Notes: generated by a model not told the origin, from the sequence alone. A stretch of 64,000 nucleotides of DNA from Microbacterium paraoxydans (GCF_018224615.1 NZ_JAGTUK010000001.1:806001-870000); one strand, 5' to 3'. Shown: positions 45,966-55,501, numbered from the stretch's first letter. Made by a program: numbers and translations.

Positions 45966-46051
45966 GTGAGTGTCCTCCCTCGTAGATGCAGATGCGGTTT
46001 CCCGCGGTGTCGCGAAGCGGCGACACGTTGTCTGCATCCCCCAGGAGCCCC
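45966..46051 (-). promoter_or_regulatory. Structured 5' leader A (before the Tat-signal gene)
   Basis: The first 22 bases (46030-46051) are identical to those of leader B at 47549-47570. An outer stem pairs 45985-45992 (GATGCAGA on the plus strand) with 46031-46038, and an inner hairpin pairs 46007-46013 with 46020-46026 around a six-base loop. A GGCTCC segment in the shared 22-mer is complementary to the GGAG of the ribosome-binding site. This suggests translation control by RNA structure; the ligand or trigger is unknown. Confidence 0.5.
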
Positions 46052-46144
46052 TTCGTGGACCTCAAGCTAGGGCGGCGGAGGACGGCGTTTCGGGGCTTCT
46101 CACGAAACACGCGCAGGGTGCGCCGAACCTGCGCGGAGTGTGCG
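46052..46144 (-). promoter_or_regulatory. Promoter module A with distal 16-bp operator
   Basis: On the minus strand a 16-base element (plus-strand 46129-46144, CTGCGCGGAGTGTGCG) lies 59 bases upstream of a -10-like TAGCTT (46069-46064). No good -35 is present, as expected for an activator-dependent promoter. The same 16-mer, at the same 59-base distance from a -10, occurs at 47647-47662. The AraC-type regulator encoded just upstream is the likely binder. Confidence 0.6.
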
Positions 46145-46262
46145 CTGGGCGGCGCGCGAGGACGACGCGGCGGGGCGCGGAAAACACAGGTCGACGGCAC
46201 GCCGAGGTGCGCGAAGCCCCCGGGACGGGCGCGGTCAGCCGCGCCGGAAACGGTTGCGCACG

Positions 46263-47159
46263 CTATGCGCGGCGGGCGGAGCGCAGGGCGCGCGGGGTCG
46301 CGGAGTACGACTCGTCGAGCGCGCGGCGCAGGCTCATGGGCGACTGGAAGCCGGCGCGCTGCGCGATCTGATCGATGCTCAGCACGTCGTAGCGGCTGTC
46401 CATCAGCAGCGAGTGGGCCAGGCGGGCGCGCTGCCGCCGGATCTCGCCCGCGACGCTGTTGCGCACCTCGGAGAACACCAGCTGCAGCTGCCGCAGCGAC
46501 GACTGCACCTCGCGGGCGACGCGCGCCGGGTTGAGCGACGGATCACCGCACTGCTGCGCGATCACCGCGATGGCCCGCTCACGCAGCACCTCGTGCGGCG
46601 TGCCCTGCCCGGTCACGCCGCCCACGCGGTCGAGCACGAGGGCGCCGCTCATCTCCATCACCAGCTGTTCGATGGCGTACTGCTCGATTGCGGACGCATG
46701 GGCATCGGTGTCGAGGAGACCGGCGATGAATCGCTGCAGGGAGGCATCCAGGAGTCTCCGCTCCGGGTAGACGCTCACGCCCGGCGGGAGCGAGGGCACG
46801 AACGACGCGATGGCGGAGCGCGGCACGAGCGCGGCCACGCAGCGCCACGCGCCCGCCGCCCGCAGCCGCCGCGTGATGCCGTGCGGGGCGATCACGAGGC
46901 CGCCCTCCGTCTCGACCCAGGGTTCGCCGTCGGCGCGCGACCACAGGGCGTGCGCCTCCACGAAGGCGAACACCGAGTGATCGGGGTAGGCATCGAGCGT
47001 GTCGATGCTGAGCTCCGAGGTGGCGCCGCCCAGTCCGAGCAGGAGCACCCCGCCCGACGACCGCACGCGGGAGCGGAGTCCTGGCCGGTCGCCGACCCTC
47101 CGGATCCCATGCTGGGAGAGCTCGTGGTCGTCGATCGAGTGGGCGGCCTTGGTGTTCAC
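46263..47159 (-). CDS. AraC-family transcriptional regulator
   Basis: A 298-residue regulator with a C-terminal AraC/XylS DNA-binding domain (about 190-290): a first helix-turn-helix around NPARVAREVQSSLRQLQLVFSE and the signature IDQIAQRAGFQSPMSLRRALDESYSATPR in the second. The N-terminal part (about 20-130) resembles the AraC-binding-like cupin of RhaS-type or TetR-free activators, so a small ligand could be sensed. GTG 47159 follows TGAGGAGGACC. It stands between two identical promoter modules, one before the Tat-signal gene and one before the 58-residue ORF, and probably controls both. Confidence 0.92.
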   Translation of the reverse strand: MNTKAAHSIDDHELSQHGIRRVGDRPGLRSRVRSSGGVLLLGLGGATSELSIDTLDAYPDHSVFAFVEAHALWSRADGEPWVETEGGLVIAPHGITRRLRAAGAWRCVAALVPRSAIASFVPSLPPGVSVYPERRLLDASLQRFIAGLLDTDAHASAIEQYAIEQLVMEMSGALVLDRVGGVTGQGTPHEVLRERAIAVIAQQCGDPSLNPARVAREVQSSLRQLQLVFSEVRNSVAGEIRRQRARLAHSLLMDSRYDVLSIDQIAQRAGFQSPMSLRRALDESYSATPRALRSARRA

Positions 47160-47311
47160 GAGGTCCTCCTCAGAGGGTCATGTTCCGCGGGGGGATCGCG
47201 GCGGAGGATCGCTCCGCCCCGATCGCTCGAGGGTCTGGGCGGCACCGCCGGTGGACGACACTGCCCGATTGAACAAGTATTCAGTGCAGCGCGCGGAAGT
47301 ACAGGTTTTGG
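47160..47311 (-). promoter_or_regulatory. Upstream region of the araC-type gene
   Basis: A relatively AT-rich patch (47266-47330) contains TGAATACTTGTTCA (plus-strand TGAACAAGTATTCA), a palindrome with arms TGAA/TTCA six bases apart. The placement about 110 bases upstream of the regulator fits a promoter or operator. It is only suggestive. Confidence 0.3.
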
Positions 47312-47488
47312 TCAGAGAATTCCGACGCCGACGGGAACGACGACGGTCGCGGTGGCGGACGCGGCGATGCCGCGGACGTCCGACGAGGGCGGATCGGCGA
47401 GCGGTGCGGCGCCGGCCGGCGCGCGCCGTGGCCCGCGCAGGAAGGCCCGTCGTGAGGGGCGGGGCGGGGGATGGTCGTCGTCGATCAT
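47312..47488 (-). CDS. Putative 58-residue peptide, candidate modified-peptide precursor or small Tat-like protein
   Basis: ATG 47488 has a GGGAGAGAG ribosome-binding site and GC-rich third codon positions throughout. The sequence has an acidic start (MIDDDHPPPRP), a twin-Arg segment SRRAFLRG like that of the Tat-signal neighbour, a proline-rich stretch and a hydrophobic C-terminus (VRGIAASATATVVVPVGVGIL). There is no cleavage motif or Cys. It has the same promoter/leader as the Tat-signal gene. A 23-codon ORF (47556-47485) overlaps its start by ATGA, so translational coupling is possible. It may be a RiPP-type precursor for the PqqD/kinase genes, or a truncated relic of the Tat protein. Confidence 0.5.
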   Translation of the reverse strand: MIDDDHPPPRPSRRAFLRGPRRAPAGAAPLADPPSSDVRGIAASATATVVVPVGVGIL

Positions 47489-47556
47489 GGGGCTCTCTCC
47501 CGTGGGTGCAGAAGCGTTCCGTGCTGTCGCCGAGAGGCGACACGAACCGTCTGCAT
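47485..47556 (-). CDS. Possible 23-residue leader peptide
   Basis: A small ORF within leader B: it starts MQTVRVASRRQHGTLLHP and stops in ATGA overlap with the 58-residue ORF. Its ATG (47556) corresponds exactly to ATG 46037 of leader A, where the frame instead runs into the Tat-signal gene. The shared start context lies inside the 22-base identical segment. Since peptide sequences are not conserved between A and B, structured RNA is an equally good explanation. Confidence 0.3.
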   Translation of the reverse strand: MQTVRVASRRQHGTLLHPRERAP

Positions 47557-47570
47557 CCCCCAGGAGCCCC
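47487..47570 (-). promoter_or_regulatory. Structured 5' leader B (before the 58-residue ORF)
   Basis: The segment 47549-47570 is identical to the start of leader A. An outer stem pairs 47507-47512 (TGCAGA) with 47550-47555 and an inner seven-pair hairpin 47525-47531 with 47536-47542 around GAGA. The stems occupy equivalent places in A and B though the inner sequences and loop differ, which is what conserved RNA structure would look like. Confidence 0.5.
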
Positions 47571-47662
47571 TCGTGGAAGAGACGGTAGGGGCGGCGGCGT
47601 GCGCACGGGTGCGGCGCCGGGGAAAAGCGCGCTCTGCGCGTTTTATCTGCGCGGAGTGTGCG
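47571..47662 (-). promoter_or_regulatory. Promoter module B with distal 16-bp operator
   Basis: The 16-mer CTGCGCGGAGTGTGCG at 47647-47662 is identical to that of module A and lies again exactly 59 bases from the -10-like TACCGT (47587-47582). An additional dyad at 47623-47644 (AAAAGCGCGC / GCGCGTTTT) is next to the operator and may be a second regulator site. Confidence 0.6.
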
Positions 47663-47731
47663 TTCCGGGCGCGGTGGCCGAAAACGCCGGGGGTCGCGAT
47701 GGCGCGCCGCGGAGGGGGCTCGGCCCGCGGA

Positions 47732-47737
47732 TAGGCT
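47732..47737 (+). promoter_or_regulatory. Leaderless -10 box of the HPr-kinase-like gene
   Basis: TAGGCT, six bases before ATG 47744, without a ribosome-binding site. The promoter is divergent from module B, and the intergenic dyad at 47623-47644 may influence both. Confidence 0.5.
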
Positions 47738-47743
47738 GGCGCC

Positions 47744-48835
47744 ATGTCCGACCGCATCCGGGTCGCCGCGATCGGCGCCGTCATCGACATCGACGCCTCG
47801 AGCAGGGGCCAGGGGTTCGCCGGTCGGGTGCGTGCCGCGTGGGCGGATGCACTGACCCCGCACGACGCCCCGCAGCGCGCGGTCGTGCGCGCCAGGGAGC
47901 ACGGCGACGACGACGCCGCCCTCGCCGCCCTGTCCAGCGACGTCACGCTCGCCGCGCTGGCCCTGCGTCGCGGCGATGCGCTGTGGATGATGCACGCGGC
48001 CGGGCTCGCCGACGCCGACGGCAGGGTCGTCGTGCTGAGCGCGCCATCGGGAACCGGCAAGACCACGGCCGCGCGCCGGCTCTCCCGCCGCTACGCCTAT
48101 GTGAGTGACGAGACGGTCGGGGTCGCGGCGGACGGGACGGTCGTGGCGTATCGGAAGCCGCTGTCGGTGATCGAGGCCGCGAGTCCCCACAAGGTGCAGG
48201 TGGCGCCGTCGTCGCTGCACCCCGGGGCACCGCTCGCCGGGGCGCTGAGGGTGGCGGCGGTCGTGGTGCTCGATCGGCGTCCGGACGGGCCGGACTCACC
48301 CGTGGTGGAGCGCCTCGATCTCGCGCAGGCCCTCGAGCTCCTCGCGCCGCAGACGAGCTACCTGAGTGACGCCCCTCACCCGCTGCACCTGATCCGGGAC
48401 GTGCTCGACCGGGTCGGAGGGGCGGTGCGGGTGCGCTACCGGGAGGCGGAGACCCTCGACGGGGTGGTGGCCGCGCTGCTGGACGGAGCGGAGACGGGCG
48501 CGGTCCCGCATCGTGCCGCTGCGTCGCCCGTGCCAGACGCGCGGGAGGGGGCGCCGGGAACCCTCGTGCGCACTCCCGTTGTCGATGCCCTCGACCTGGG
48601 GGACGGGCGGCTGGCTCTGCTGCGCCGTGCAGCGGACGGCAGCAGCGTGCACGTCCTCGACGGCATCGGCCCGGCCGTGTGGCGTGCCGCCGACGGCCGA
48701 CCGCTCGACGCCGTCACCGCGGATGTCGTGGCGGCACACGGCCGACCGGACGGCGCCGACGCGGCGGTGCTGGTCGCTGCGGCCGCGGAGGCACTGCGCG
48801 CGGACGGCCTGCTGCGTCGCGTCGCTCAGACCTGA
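47744..48835 (+). CDS. HPr-kinase-like ATP-binding protein fused to a PqqD-like domain
   Basis: A 363-residue protein. The middle holds an HPrK/PckA-like kinase core: VVVLSAPSGTGKTTAARRLSRR is the P-loop (about residues 103-124), YVSDETVGVAADGTVVAYRKPLSV is the Mg/substrate region as in HprK-related proteins, and AAVVVLDRR follows. The C-terminal 90 residues form a PqqD-like winged domain (VRTPVVDALDLGDGRLALLRR to the end). Such HprK-related/PqqD pairs occur in lasso-peptide phosphorylating clusters and in the so-called HPr-rel-A system. The target here is unknown; a Ser/Thr of the neighbouring peptide or of a surface protein is possible. Confidence 0.85.
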   Translation: MSDRIRVAAIGAVIDIDASSRGQGFAGRVRAAWADALTPHDAPQRAVVRAREHGDDDAALAALSSDVTLAALALRRGDALWMMHAAGLADADGRVVVLSAPSGTGKTTAARRLSRRYAYVSDETVGVAADGTVVAYRKPLSVIEAASPHKVQVAPSSLHPGAPLAGALRVAAVVVLDRRPDGPDSPVVERLDLAQALELLAPQTSYLSDAPHPLHLIRDVLDRVGGAVRVRYREAETLDGVVAALLDGAETGAVPHRAAASPVPDAREGAPGTLVRTPVVDALDLGDGRLALLRRAADGSSVHVLDGIGPAVWRAADGRPLDAVTADVVAAHGRPDGADAAVLVAAAAEALRADGLLRRVAQT

Positions 48836-50280
48836 GCGGTCCCGCGGCGGCGCACGCCCGGAGCCTGTTCGCTCTCCGCCGGAGCATCGTCCTCGGCGTA
48901 CCGCTCGTACGATCCGTAATACTCGCGGCCGTAGTAGGCCGACTCGGCACCCTTGCGGGGGACGCGGTTCAGCACGACGCCGAGCACGCGGCCCGTGGTG
49001 CGGGTGATGTTGGCGATCGCGCGCTGCAGCATGTCGAACGTGGTCTTGCCCGACGACACCACGATCAGCACGCCGTCCGCGCCCGCGGCGAGCACGGCGG
49101 CGTCGGTCACGGGCAGCACGGGCGGGGAGTCGAGGATCACGATGGCGGACGAGCTGATCTCGGCCAGGAAGTCGCGCATGCGCTGCGAGCCGAGCAGCTC
49201 GCTCGGGTTCGGCGGGATGCGCCCGGCACCGACCACAGCCAGCGGCACCTCGCGCGAGGGGCGGTGCGCCACGTCCTGCAGCTCGGCTCGCCCGGCCAGC
49301 ACGTCGGTCAGCCCGACATCGCGGGACATGCCGAAGATGTCGGCGATCACGGGACGCCGCAGGTCGCAGTCGATCAGGATTGCCCATTGCCCGGCCGCCG
49401 CGAGGCTCGACGCGAGATTGACCGACACGGTCGACTTGCCGTCGCCGGGCACCGAGCTGGTCACGACGATCACGCGCGGCGGGTTGTCGACGTCGATGAA
49501 CTGCAGGTTCGTGCGCAGCTCGCGCATCGACTCGATCGTGTGGTGAGAGACACCGTGCTGCGATTCGAGCGAGAAGTCGATCACCTGCCGCTCGGCCGAC
49601 ATCGACTTCTCCAGCGGAAGAGTCCCGATGACGGAGACGCCGGTCTCGCGCTCGATGTCGCGCGGGTGACGCACCCGGCGGTCGACCGTGTGCCGCACGA
49701 ACGCGTAGACGAGGCCGAGCGCGAGGCCGGCGAGTGCGCCGATGAGCACCGCGATCCGGGTGTTGGGGGAGGAGGGTTCGGTGGGCAGCCGTGCGGAGTC
49801 GCCGACGACGAGCGAGATCGCGGCGGGGGTCGACGCCGTGCCGCCCTCGAGCTTCTCGATCTCGATCGCCATGCCGTCGAGCCACGCCTGCGCCAGTGCC
49901 TGCGCCTCCTCCGGCGTCGGTCCCTTCGCGGTGACCTGCAGCGCGGTGGTGTCGAGCGGGTTGGTGACGGTCACGCGGTTCACCAGCACGTCGGGCGACG
50001 TGTCGAGCCCGAGCTCGTCGATCGCGTGCTCGGCGACCGCGCGCCACGATCCGATGTTCAGGTACGACTTCACCCTGCTCTGCGCGAGCTGGTTGCCCAC
50101 CAGGGCGGAGCCGCTCGACCCGTCGCCGCCCGCGGCCGTGACGATGCCGGTCGTGTCGGCGGAGTAGACGCGCGGCTGCAGCGCCGTCCATCCGAACGCC
50201 GCGGCGGCACCGACCAGGGTGGCCACCACGATCACGATCCAGTGCGCGCGCACGATGCGCACGTAGTCTCTCAGTTCCAC
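48826..50280 (-). CDS. Wzz/BY-kinase fusion, tyrosine autokinase paralog (3)
   Basis: A third polysaccharide co-polymerase/tyrosine kinase, 484 residues. Two helices (about 11-31 and 183-203) flank the external Wzz loop. Walker A SSVPGDGKSTVSVNLA, Walker A' ILIDCDLRRPVI and Walker B VILDSPPVLPV follow. The C-terminus has the richest Tyr cluster of the three (SAYYGREYYGSYERYAE, six Tyr). GTG 50280 aligns with the start of paralog 1 (MELRDYVRI); a GTG three codons earlier (50289) is possible. Its 3' end overlaps that of the convergent kinase-PqqD gene by 10 bases. A tyrosine phosphatase gene lies upstream. Confidence 0.92.
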   Translation of the reverse strand: MELRDYVRIVRAHWIVIVVATLVGAAAAFGWTALQPRVYSADTTGIVTAAGGDGSSGSALVGNQLAQSRVKSYLNIGSWRAVAEHAIDELGLDTSPDVLVNRVTVTNPLDTTALQVTAKGPTPEEAQALAQAWLDGMAIEIEKLEGGTASTPAAISLVVGDSARLPTEPSSPNTRIAVLIGALAGLALGLVYAFVRHTVDRRVRHPRDIERETGVSVIGTLPLEKSMSAERQVIDFSLESQHGVSHHTIESMRELRTNLQFIDVDNPPRVIVVTSSVPGDGKSTVSVNLASSLAAAGQWAILIDCDLRRPVIADIFGMSRDVGLTDVLAGRAELQDVAHRPSREVPLAVVGAGRIPPNPSELLGSQRMRDFLAEISSSAIVILDSPPVLPVTDAAVLAAGADGVLIVVSSGKTTFDMLQRAIANITRTTGRVLGVVLNRVPRKGAESAYYGREYYGSYERYAEDDAPAESEQAPGVRRRGTAQV

Positions 50281-50369
50281 GCTTTCCACCCCTCGCGCAT
50301 CCCTCGGGGAGCCCGGGATGCCTGCATGAAGATGAGCATACGGGGATCGTCCGCGCGGACGCGTGCGTC

Positions 50370-51143
50370 TCAGCCGATGGCGTCGCGCACGATCCGCTCG
50401 ACCTCGGCCAGTGCCGGGGTGAGCTGCGACGCCGACAGCGCGTAGGTCTCGTGCGAGCGGCGGTAGGGGTCGATCACGTCGTCGTCTTCCGGCAGCGAGG
50501 GGGTGAGCCCCCGCTGGTCGTTGACCGCGCGCAGGACCGCGGCGAACCGTGCGGCCGGGTCATCGCCGGCGGCGTCGGCGGCCGCGCGGGCGTCGGCACT
50601 GCTCAGCGTGGACGCGAGCCGGGCGAACTCGCGCACGGTGAACGTGCGCCGCAGCACGCTCGGCATCATCTTCACGGCGTGGGAGCGGTGCTCGCGCGCC
50701 ATGGTCAGCACCAGGTCGGCGTCGCCGAGGATCGGCTCCACGAGGTAGCGCGCCCGGTGCGCCGTCGCGACCGTGGCCTCGACGCCCGCGTTCGCGGCGA
50801 GTTCGAGGGCCGGCTCCGGCATGCCGTGACCGACGAGAGCGTGCGTGCCGGCGCTGTGCACGCGTACGCCGAGCGGCTCGAGCGAGCGACGGAGCATGAC
50901 CTCGGCCAGGGGCGAGCGGCAGATGTTGCCGGTGCACACCGTGAGGATCGTGAGACGCGGTGCGGCCTCGCCCTTCGGGTCGTCCCCGTCGGGCCGGAGC
51001 AGCGCGTCGAGGGGGCCGGGGGCGGAGGGTTCGCGGGGCGAGGTCGAGGTCTCGGGGGTGCCGGAGGGCGTCGTCGCCCGGAGTTCGCGCCATTCCTTGC
51101 GGCTCATGCCGGCAGGGGGTCCGTCGGGGTGGGGCGTGGTCAC
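50370..51143 (-). CDS. Low-molecular-weight protein tyrosine phosphatase (Wzb-like)
   Basis: A 257-residue phosphatase that dephosphorylates BY-kinases. The catalytic loop is TVCTGNICRSPLAEVML (CX5R at about residue 70-77), and DDDVIDPYRRSHETYALS supplies the general-acid Asp in DP. It has about 65 extra N-terminal residues, disordered and Pro/Ser-rich, and an insertion relative to the usual 145-160 residues. GTG 51143 overlaps the VanZ stop. It lies 89 bases upstream of the third tyrosine kinase, the usual Wzb/Wzc pairing, and would reset its Tyr cluster. Confidence 0.92.
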   Translation of the reverse strand: MTTPHPDGPPAGMSRKEWRELRATTPSGTPETSTSPREPSAPGPLDALLRPDGDDPKGEAAPRLTILTVCTGNICRSPLAEVMLRRSLEPLGVRVHSAGTHALVGHGMPEPALELAANAGVEATVATAHRARYLVEPILGDADLVLTMAREHRSHAVKMMPSVLRRTFTVREFARLASTLSSADARAAADAAGDDPAARFAAVLRAVNDQRGLTPSLPEDDDVIDPYRRSHETYALSASQLTPALAEVERIVRDAIG

Positions 51144-51616
51144 GACACCAGCCTACGGCGGGCCGCCGCCGGACGATCGCCCGCCACGAGCCAGACCATC
51201 ACGAGTGCCAGCACCGCGCCGATCAGCGTGCCGGAGGTGTTGGCGATCACGTCGCTGAGGGTCGGCACGCGCGAGGGCATGAGGCCCTGGACGCCCTCGA
51301 TGACGACGCTCATCAGGCCGCCGGTCAGCACGACCTGCCACAGCCGCAGGCGCGGCAGCGCGAACGACAGCAGCAGGCCCACCGGCACGAACAGCGCGAC
51401 GTTGGCGAGCACCTCCAGCACCACGGCGCTGCGCTCGTAGGAGGCGATGCCCGCGTCCGCGACCCAGGTCGCCATGACGCCCACGAGCCCCGTGACCTTC
51501 GCCGAGACCGAGGCGGGGAGCCACACCGTGAAGCCGACGAACAGCAGGTAGCCGACGAGGGCGATGCGTGCCGTCACCGCGCCCGCGCGTGAGGGGGCCA
51601 GGGCGGTGGAGGTCAT
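51140..51616 (-). CDS. VanZ-family membrane protein
   Basis: A 158-residue protein with four hydrophobic helices and the VanZ signature LEVLANVALFVPVGLLLSFALPRLR and IEGVQGLMPSRVPTLSDVIANTSGTLIGA. VanZ-like proteins confer low-level teicoplanin resistance in some species, but in polysaccharide loci their role is not known. ATG 51616 has no clear ribosome-binding site. Its stop overlaps the phosphatase start (GTGA), so the two form an operon and may work together at the envelope. Confidence 0.88.
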   Translation of the reverse strand: MTSTALAPSRAGAVTARIALVGYLLFVGFTVWLPASVSAKVTGLVGVMATWVADAGIASYERSAVVLEVLANVALFVPVGLLLSFALPRLRLWQVVLTGGLMSVVIEGVQGLMPSRVPTLSDVIANTSGTLIGAVLALVMVWLVAGDRPAAARRRLVS

Positions 51617-51651
51617 GCGGTCATGCTAGCGACGGAGGGTGTGCGCGGCTC

Positions 51652-52590
51652 TCAGGTTCGGGCGCCGCTGTGCTGCTCGATGTAGCGCAGCAGCACGCCC
51701 TCCCGCAGCGCCCACGGCGACACCTCCAGCTCGTCCACCTCGAGCGCCGTCATGGCGGCGTGCAGGGCGACCGCCGCCGCCACGATCTGGAACGTGCGGT
51801 CGGGCGTGATGCCGGGCAGCTCCTGCCGTGCCGAGGCGGGAAGGCGGGCGAGACGGGGGATCCAGGAGCCGAGTGCGGCGCGCGGCAGCAGCATGCGGTC
51901 GCTGCCCGACCACCCCGGCGCCGGATACCCCACCAGACGGGCGAGCGAGCGGATGGCCTTGGACGAGCCGACGACGTGGTCGGGGCGGGGGAGAGCCCGA
52001 AATCGCGGGAGCACCGGGGCGAGGGTCTCCTCGGCGTGCGCGCGCAACCGCTCCACGTCGGCCTCGCCGGGCGGGTCAGCGGGAAGGAACTGCACGGTCA
52101 TGCGTCCGGCGCCCAGCGGGACGGAGGCCGCGGCGTCGGGCAGCTCCTCTGCGCCGGCGGCGATCTCGAGCGACCCGCCCCCGATGTCGAGCAGGAGCAG
52201 CTGTCCGGCCGACCACCCGAACCAGCGCCGGACCGCGAGGAACGTCAGCTCGGCCTCGGTCTCGCCGTCGAGCACCTGCAGCGGCTGCCCGAGCGCGGCC
52301 TCGATGCGGGAGATCACCTCGGCGCCGTTGCGGGCGTCCCGCACCGCACTGGTCGCCGTGGCGAGCAGTTCGTCCACGCGCTCGGCCTCCGCGACGCGGC
52401 GCGCCTGGGCGACCGCGGCCTCGAGGGCGACGACGCCCTCCTCCGAGATCGAGCCGTCGGGCGTGAGGTACCGCATGAGACGCAGGACCGTGCGGTCGCT
52501 CGTGGTCGCGAGGGGCCGACCGCCCGCGCGCACGTCGGCCGCGAGCATGTGGACGGTGTTGGATCCGATGTCGAGGACTCCCAGGCGCAC
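51652..52590 (-). CDS. Ppx/GppA-family phosphatase
   Basis: A 312-residue member of the exopolyphosphatase/guanosine pentaphosphatase family (actin-like ATPase fold). The N-terminal [17 protein letters not shown] is phosphate motif 1, [18 protein letters not shown] and [18 protein letters not shown] are the other ligands, with catalytic Glu in the [11 protein letters not shown] region. It lacks the C-terminal domain of E. coli Ppx, like other actinobacterial short Ppx proteins. It hydrolyses polyphosphate or (p)ppGpp-related substrates. GTG 52590, divergent from coaA. Confidence 0.92.
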   Translation of the reverse strand: MRLGVLDIGSNTVHMLAADVRAGGRPLATTSDRTVLRLMRYLTPDGSISEEGVVALEAAVAQARRVAEAERVDELLATATSAVRDARNGAEVISRIEAALGQPLQVLDGETEAELTFLAVRRWFGWSAGQLLLLDIGGGSLEIAAGAEELPDAAASVPLGAGRMTVQFLPADPPGEADVERLRAHAEETLAPVLPRFRALPRPDHVVGSSKAIRSLARLVGYPAPGWSGSDRMLLPRAALGSWIPRLARLPASARQELPGITPDRTFQIVAAAVALHAAMTALEVDELEVSPWALREGVLLRYIEQHSGART

Positions 52591-52614
52591 GGGAAGAGAC
52601 TACTCGCGCGCCGT

Positions 52615-52620
52615 TACGAT
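52615..52620 (+). promoter_or_regulatory. Leaderless -10 box of coaA
   Basis: TACGAT lies seven bases before GTG 52628. Because the box overlaps an in-frame ATG at 52619, it argues for the downstream GTG as the real start. Confidence 0.45.
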
Positions 52621-52627
52621 GGACGAC

Positions 52628-53572
52628 GTGACCCCCGCCGACCCCACGCTGCCGTTGTCGCCGTACCGGGAGATCGGCCGTGCCGAGTGGGCGCGTCTGG
52701 CTGCCGGGCTCGATCAGCCGCTGACCGAGACGGAGGTCGTGGAGCTGCGCGGCATCGGCGACCGGCTCGACCTCACCGAGGTGCGCGAGGTGTACCTGCC
52801 GCTGAGCCGGTTGCTGAGCCTGTACGCCTCGGCCACGAAGCAGCTCGGCGCCGCGACCTCGGCGTTCCTGCAGGAGGACGACACCACCACGCCGTTCGTG
52901 GTCGGGGTCGCCGGCTCGGTCGCGGTGGGCAAGTCGACGATCGCCCGCCTGCTGCGCGAGCTCATGAGCCGGTGGCCGGGCACGCCCCGCGTCGAGCTGG
53001 TCACGACGGACGGCTTCCTCTACCCCAACGCAGAGCTGGAACGCCGCGGGCTGATGGACCGCAAGGGCTTCCCGGAGTCGTACGACCGCCGTGCCCTGAT
53101 CGAGTTCCTCACCGAGGTCAAGAGCGGCGCGCCCGAGGTGCGCGCTCCCTTCTACTCCCATATGCGCTACGACATCGTGCCGGACGCGCACGTGGTGGTG
53201 CGGCGTCCCGACGTCGTGATCGTGGAGGGGCTGAACGTGCTGCAGCCGCCGCCCGCTCCGAACGACGTGGCGGTGAGCGACCTGTTCGACTTCTCGATCT
53301 TCGTGGACGCCGACACCTCGCACATCGAGAAGTGGTACGTCGACCGCTTCCTGGCGCTGCGCCAGGGGGCGTTCAGCAACCCCTCGTCCTACTTCAACGT
53401 GTTCGCCCACCTCACCGACGAAGAGGCGATCACGACGGCGCTCGGGTACTGGAACGAGATCAACATGCCCAACCTCGTCGAGAACGTGATGCCCACGCGG
53501 CACCGCGCCCGGCTCGTGCTGCGCAAGGGGCCCGACCACGACGTGGAGAGCGTGCTGCTGCGCAAGCTCTGA
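52628..53572 (+). CDS. coaA: Type I pantothenate kinase
   Basis: CoaA phosphorylates pantothenate, the first step of coenzyme A synthesis. The 314-residue protein has the P-loop [46 protein letters not shown] with catalytic and inhibitory-site residues, and [25 protein letters not shown], all typical of the E. coli-type enzyme. I chose GTG 52628 over ATG 52619 because the -10 box TACGAT overlaps the latter. It is divergent from the Ppx/GppA gene and followed by glmS. Confidence 0.96.
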   Translation: MTPADPTLPLSPYREIGRAEWARLAAGLDQPLTETEVVELRGIGDRLDLTEVREVYLPLSRLLSLYASATKQLGAATSAFLQEDDTTTPFVVGVAGSVAVGKSTIARLLRELMSRWPGTPRVELVTTDGFLYPNAELERRGLMDRKGFPESYDRRALIEFLTEVKSGAPEVRAPFYSHMRYDIVPDAHVVVRRPDVVIVEGLNVLQPPPAPNDVAVSDLFDFSIFVDADTSHIEKWYVDRFLALRQGAFSNPSSYFNVFAHLTDEEAITTALGYWNEINMPNLVENVMPTRHRARLVLRKGPDHDVESVLLRKL

Positions 53573-53622
53573 CGCGCGCGGGCGCCGCTCTATTGTTCGG
53601 ACGACTCGCAAAAATCGCGTCT

Positions 53623-53628
53623 TACCCT
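53623..53628 (+). promoter_or_regulatory. Leaderless -10 box of glmS
   Basis: TACCCT lies seven bases before ATG 53636. No ribosome-binding site is present between them, so glmS mRNA is likely leaderless and no glmS ribozyme or long leader can precede it. Confidence 0.5.
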
Positions 53629-53635
53629 GTATCTC

Positions 53636-55483
<1,848 letters not shown>

Positions 55484-55501
55484 GCCGTCCTCACCCCGGT
55501 C

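Noticed and set aside
47623-47644. Inverted repeat with T-run as an intrinsic terminator
   Set aside because: No gene on either strand ends next to it; it lies between two divergent promoters, so an operator or other regulatory role is more likely.
39425-48835. A complete lasso-peptide gene cluster
   Set aside because: HprK-like, PqqD-like and nucleotidyltransferase genes are present, but there is no asparagine-synthase-like cyclase (C protein), no transglutaminase-like B2 protease and no typical lasso precursor with a Thr two before the core end.
53574-53635. A glmS ribozyme or riboswitch upstream of glmS
   Set aside because: Only about 60 bases separate coaA and glmS, and a -10 box lies seven bases before the start, leaving no room for a structured leader.
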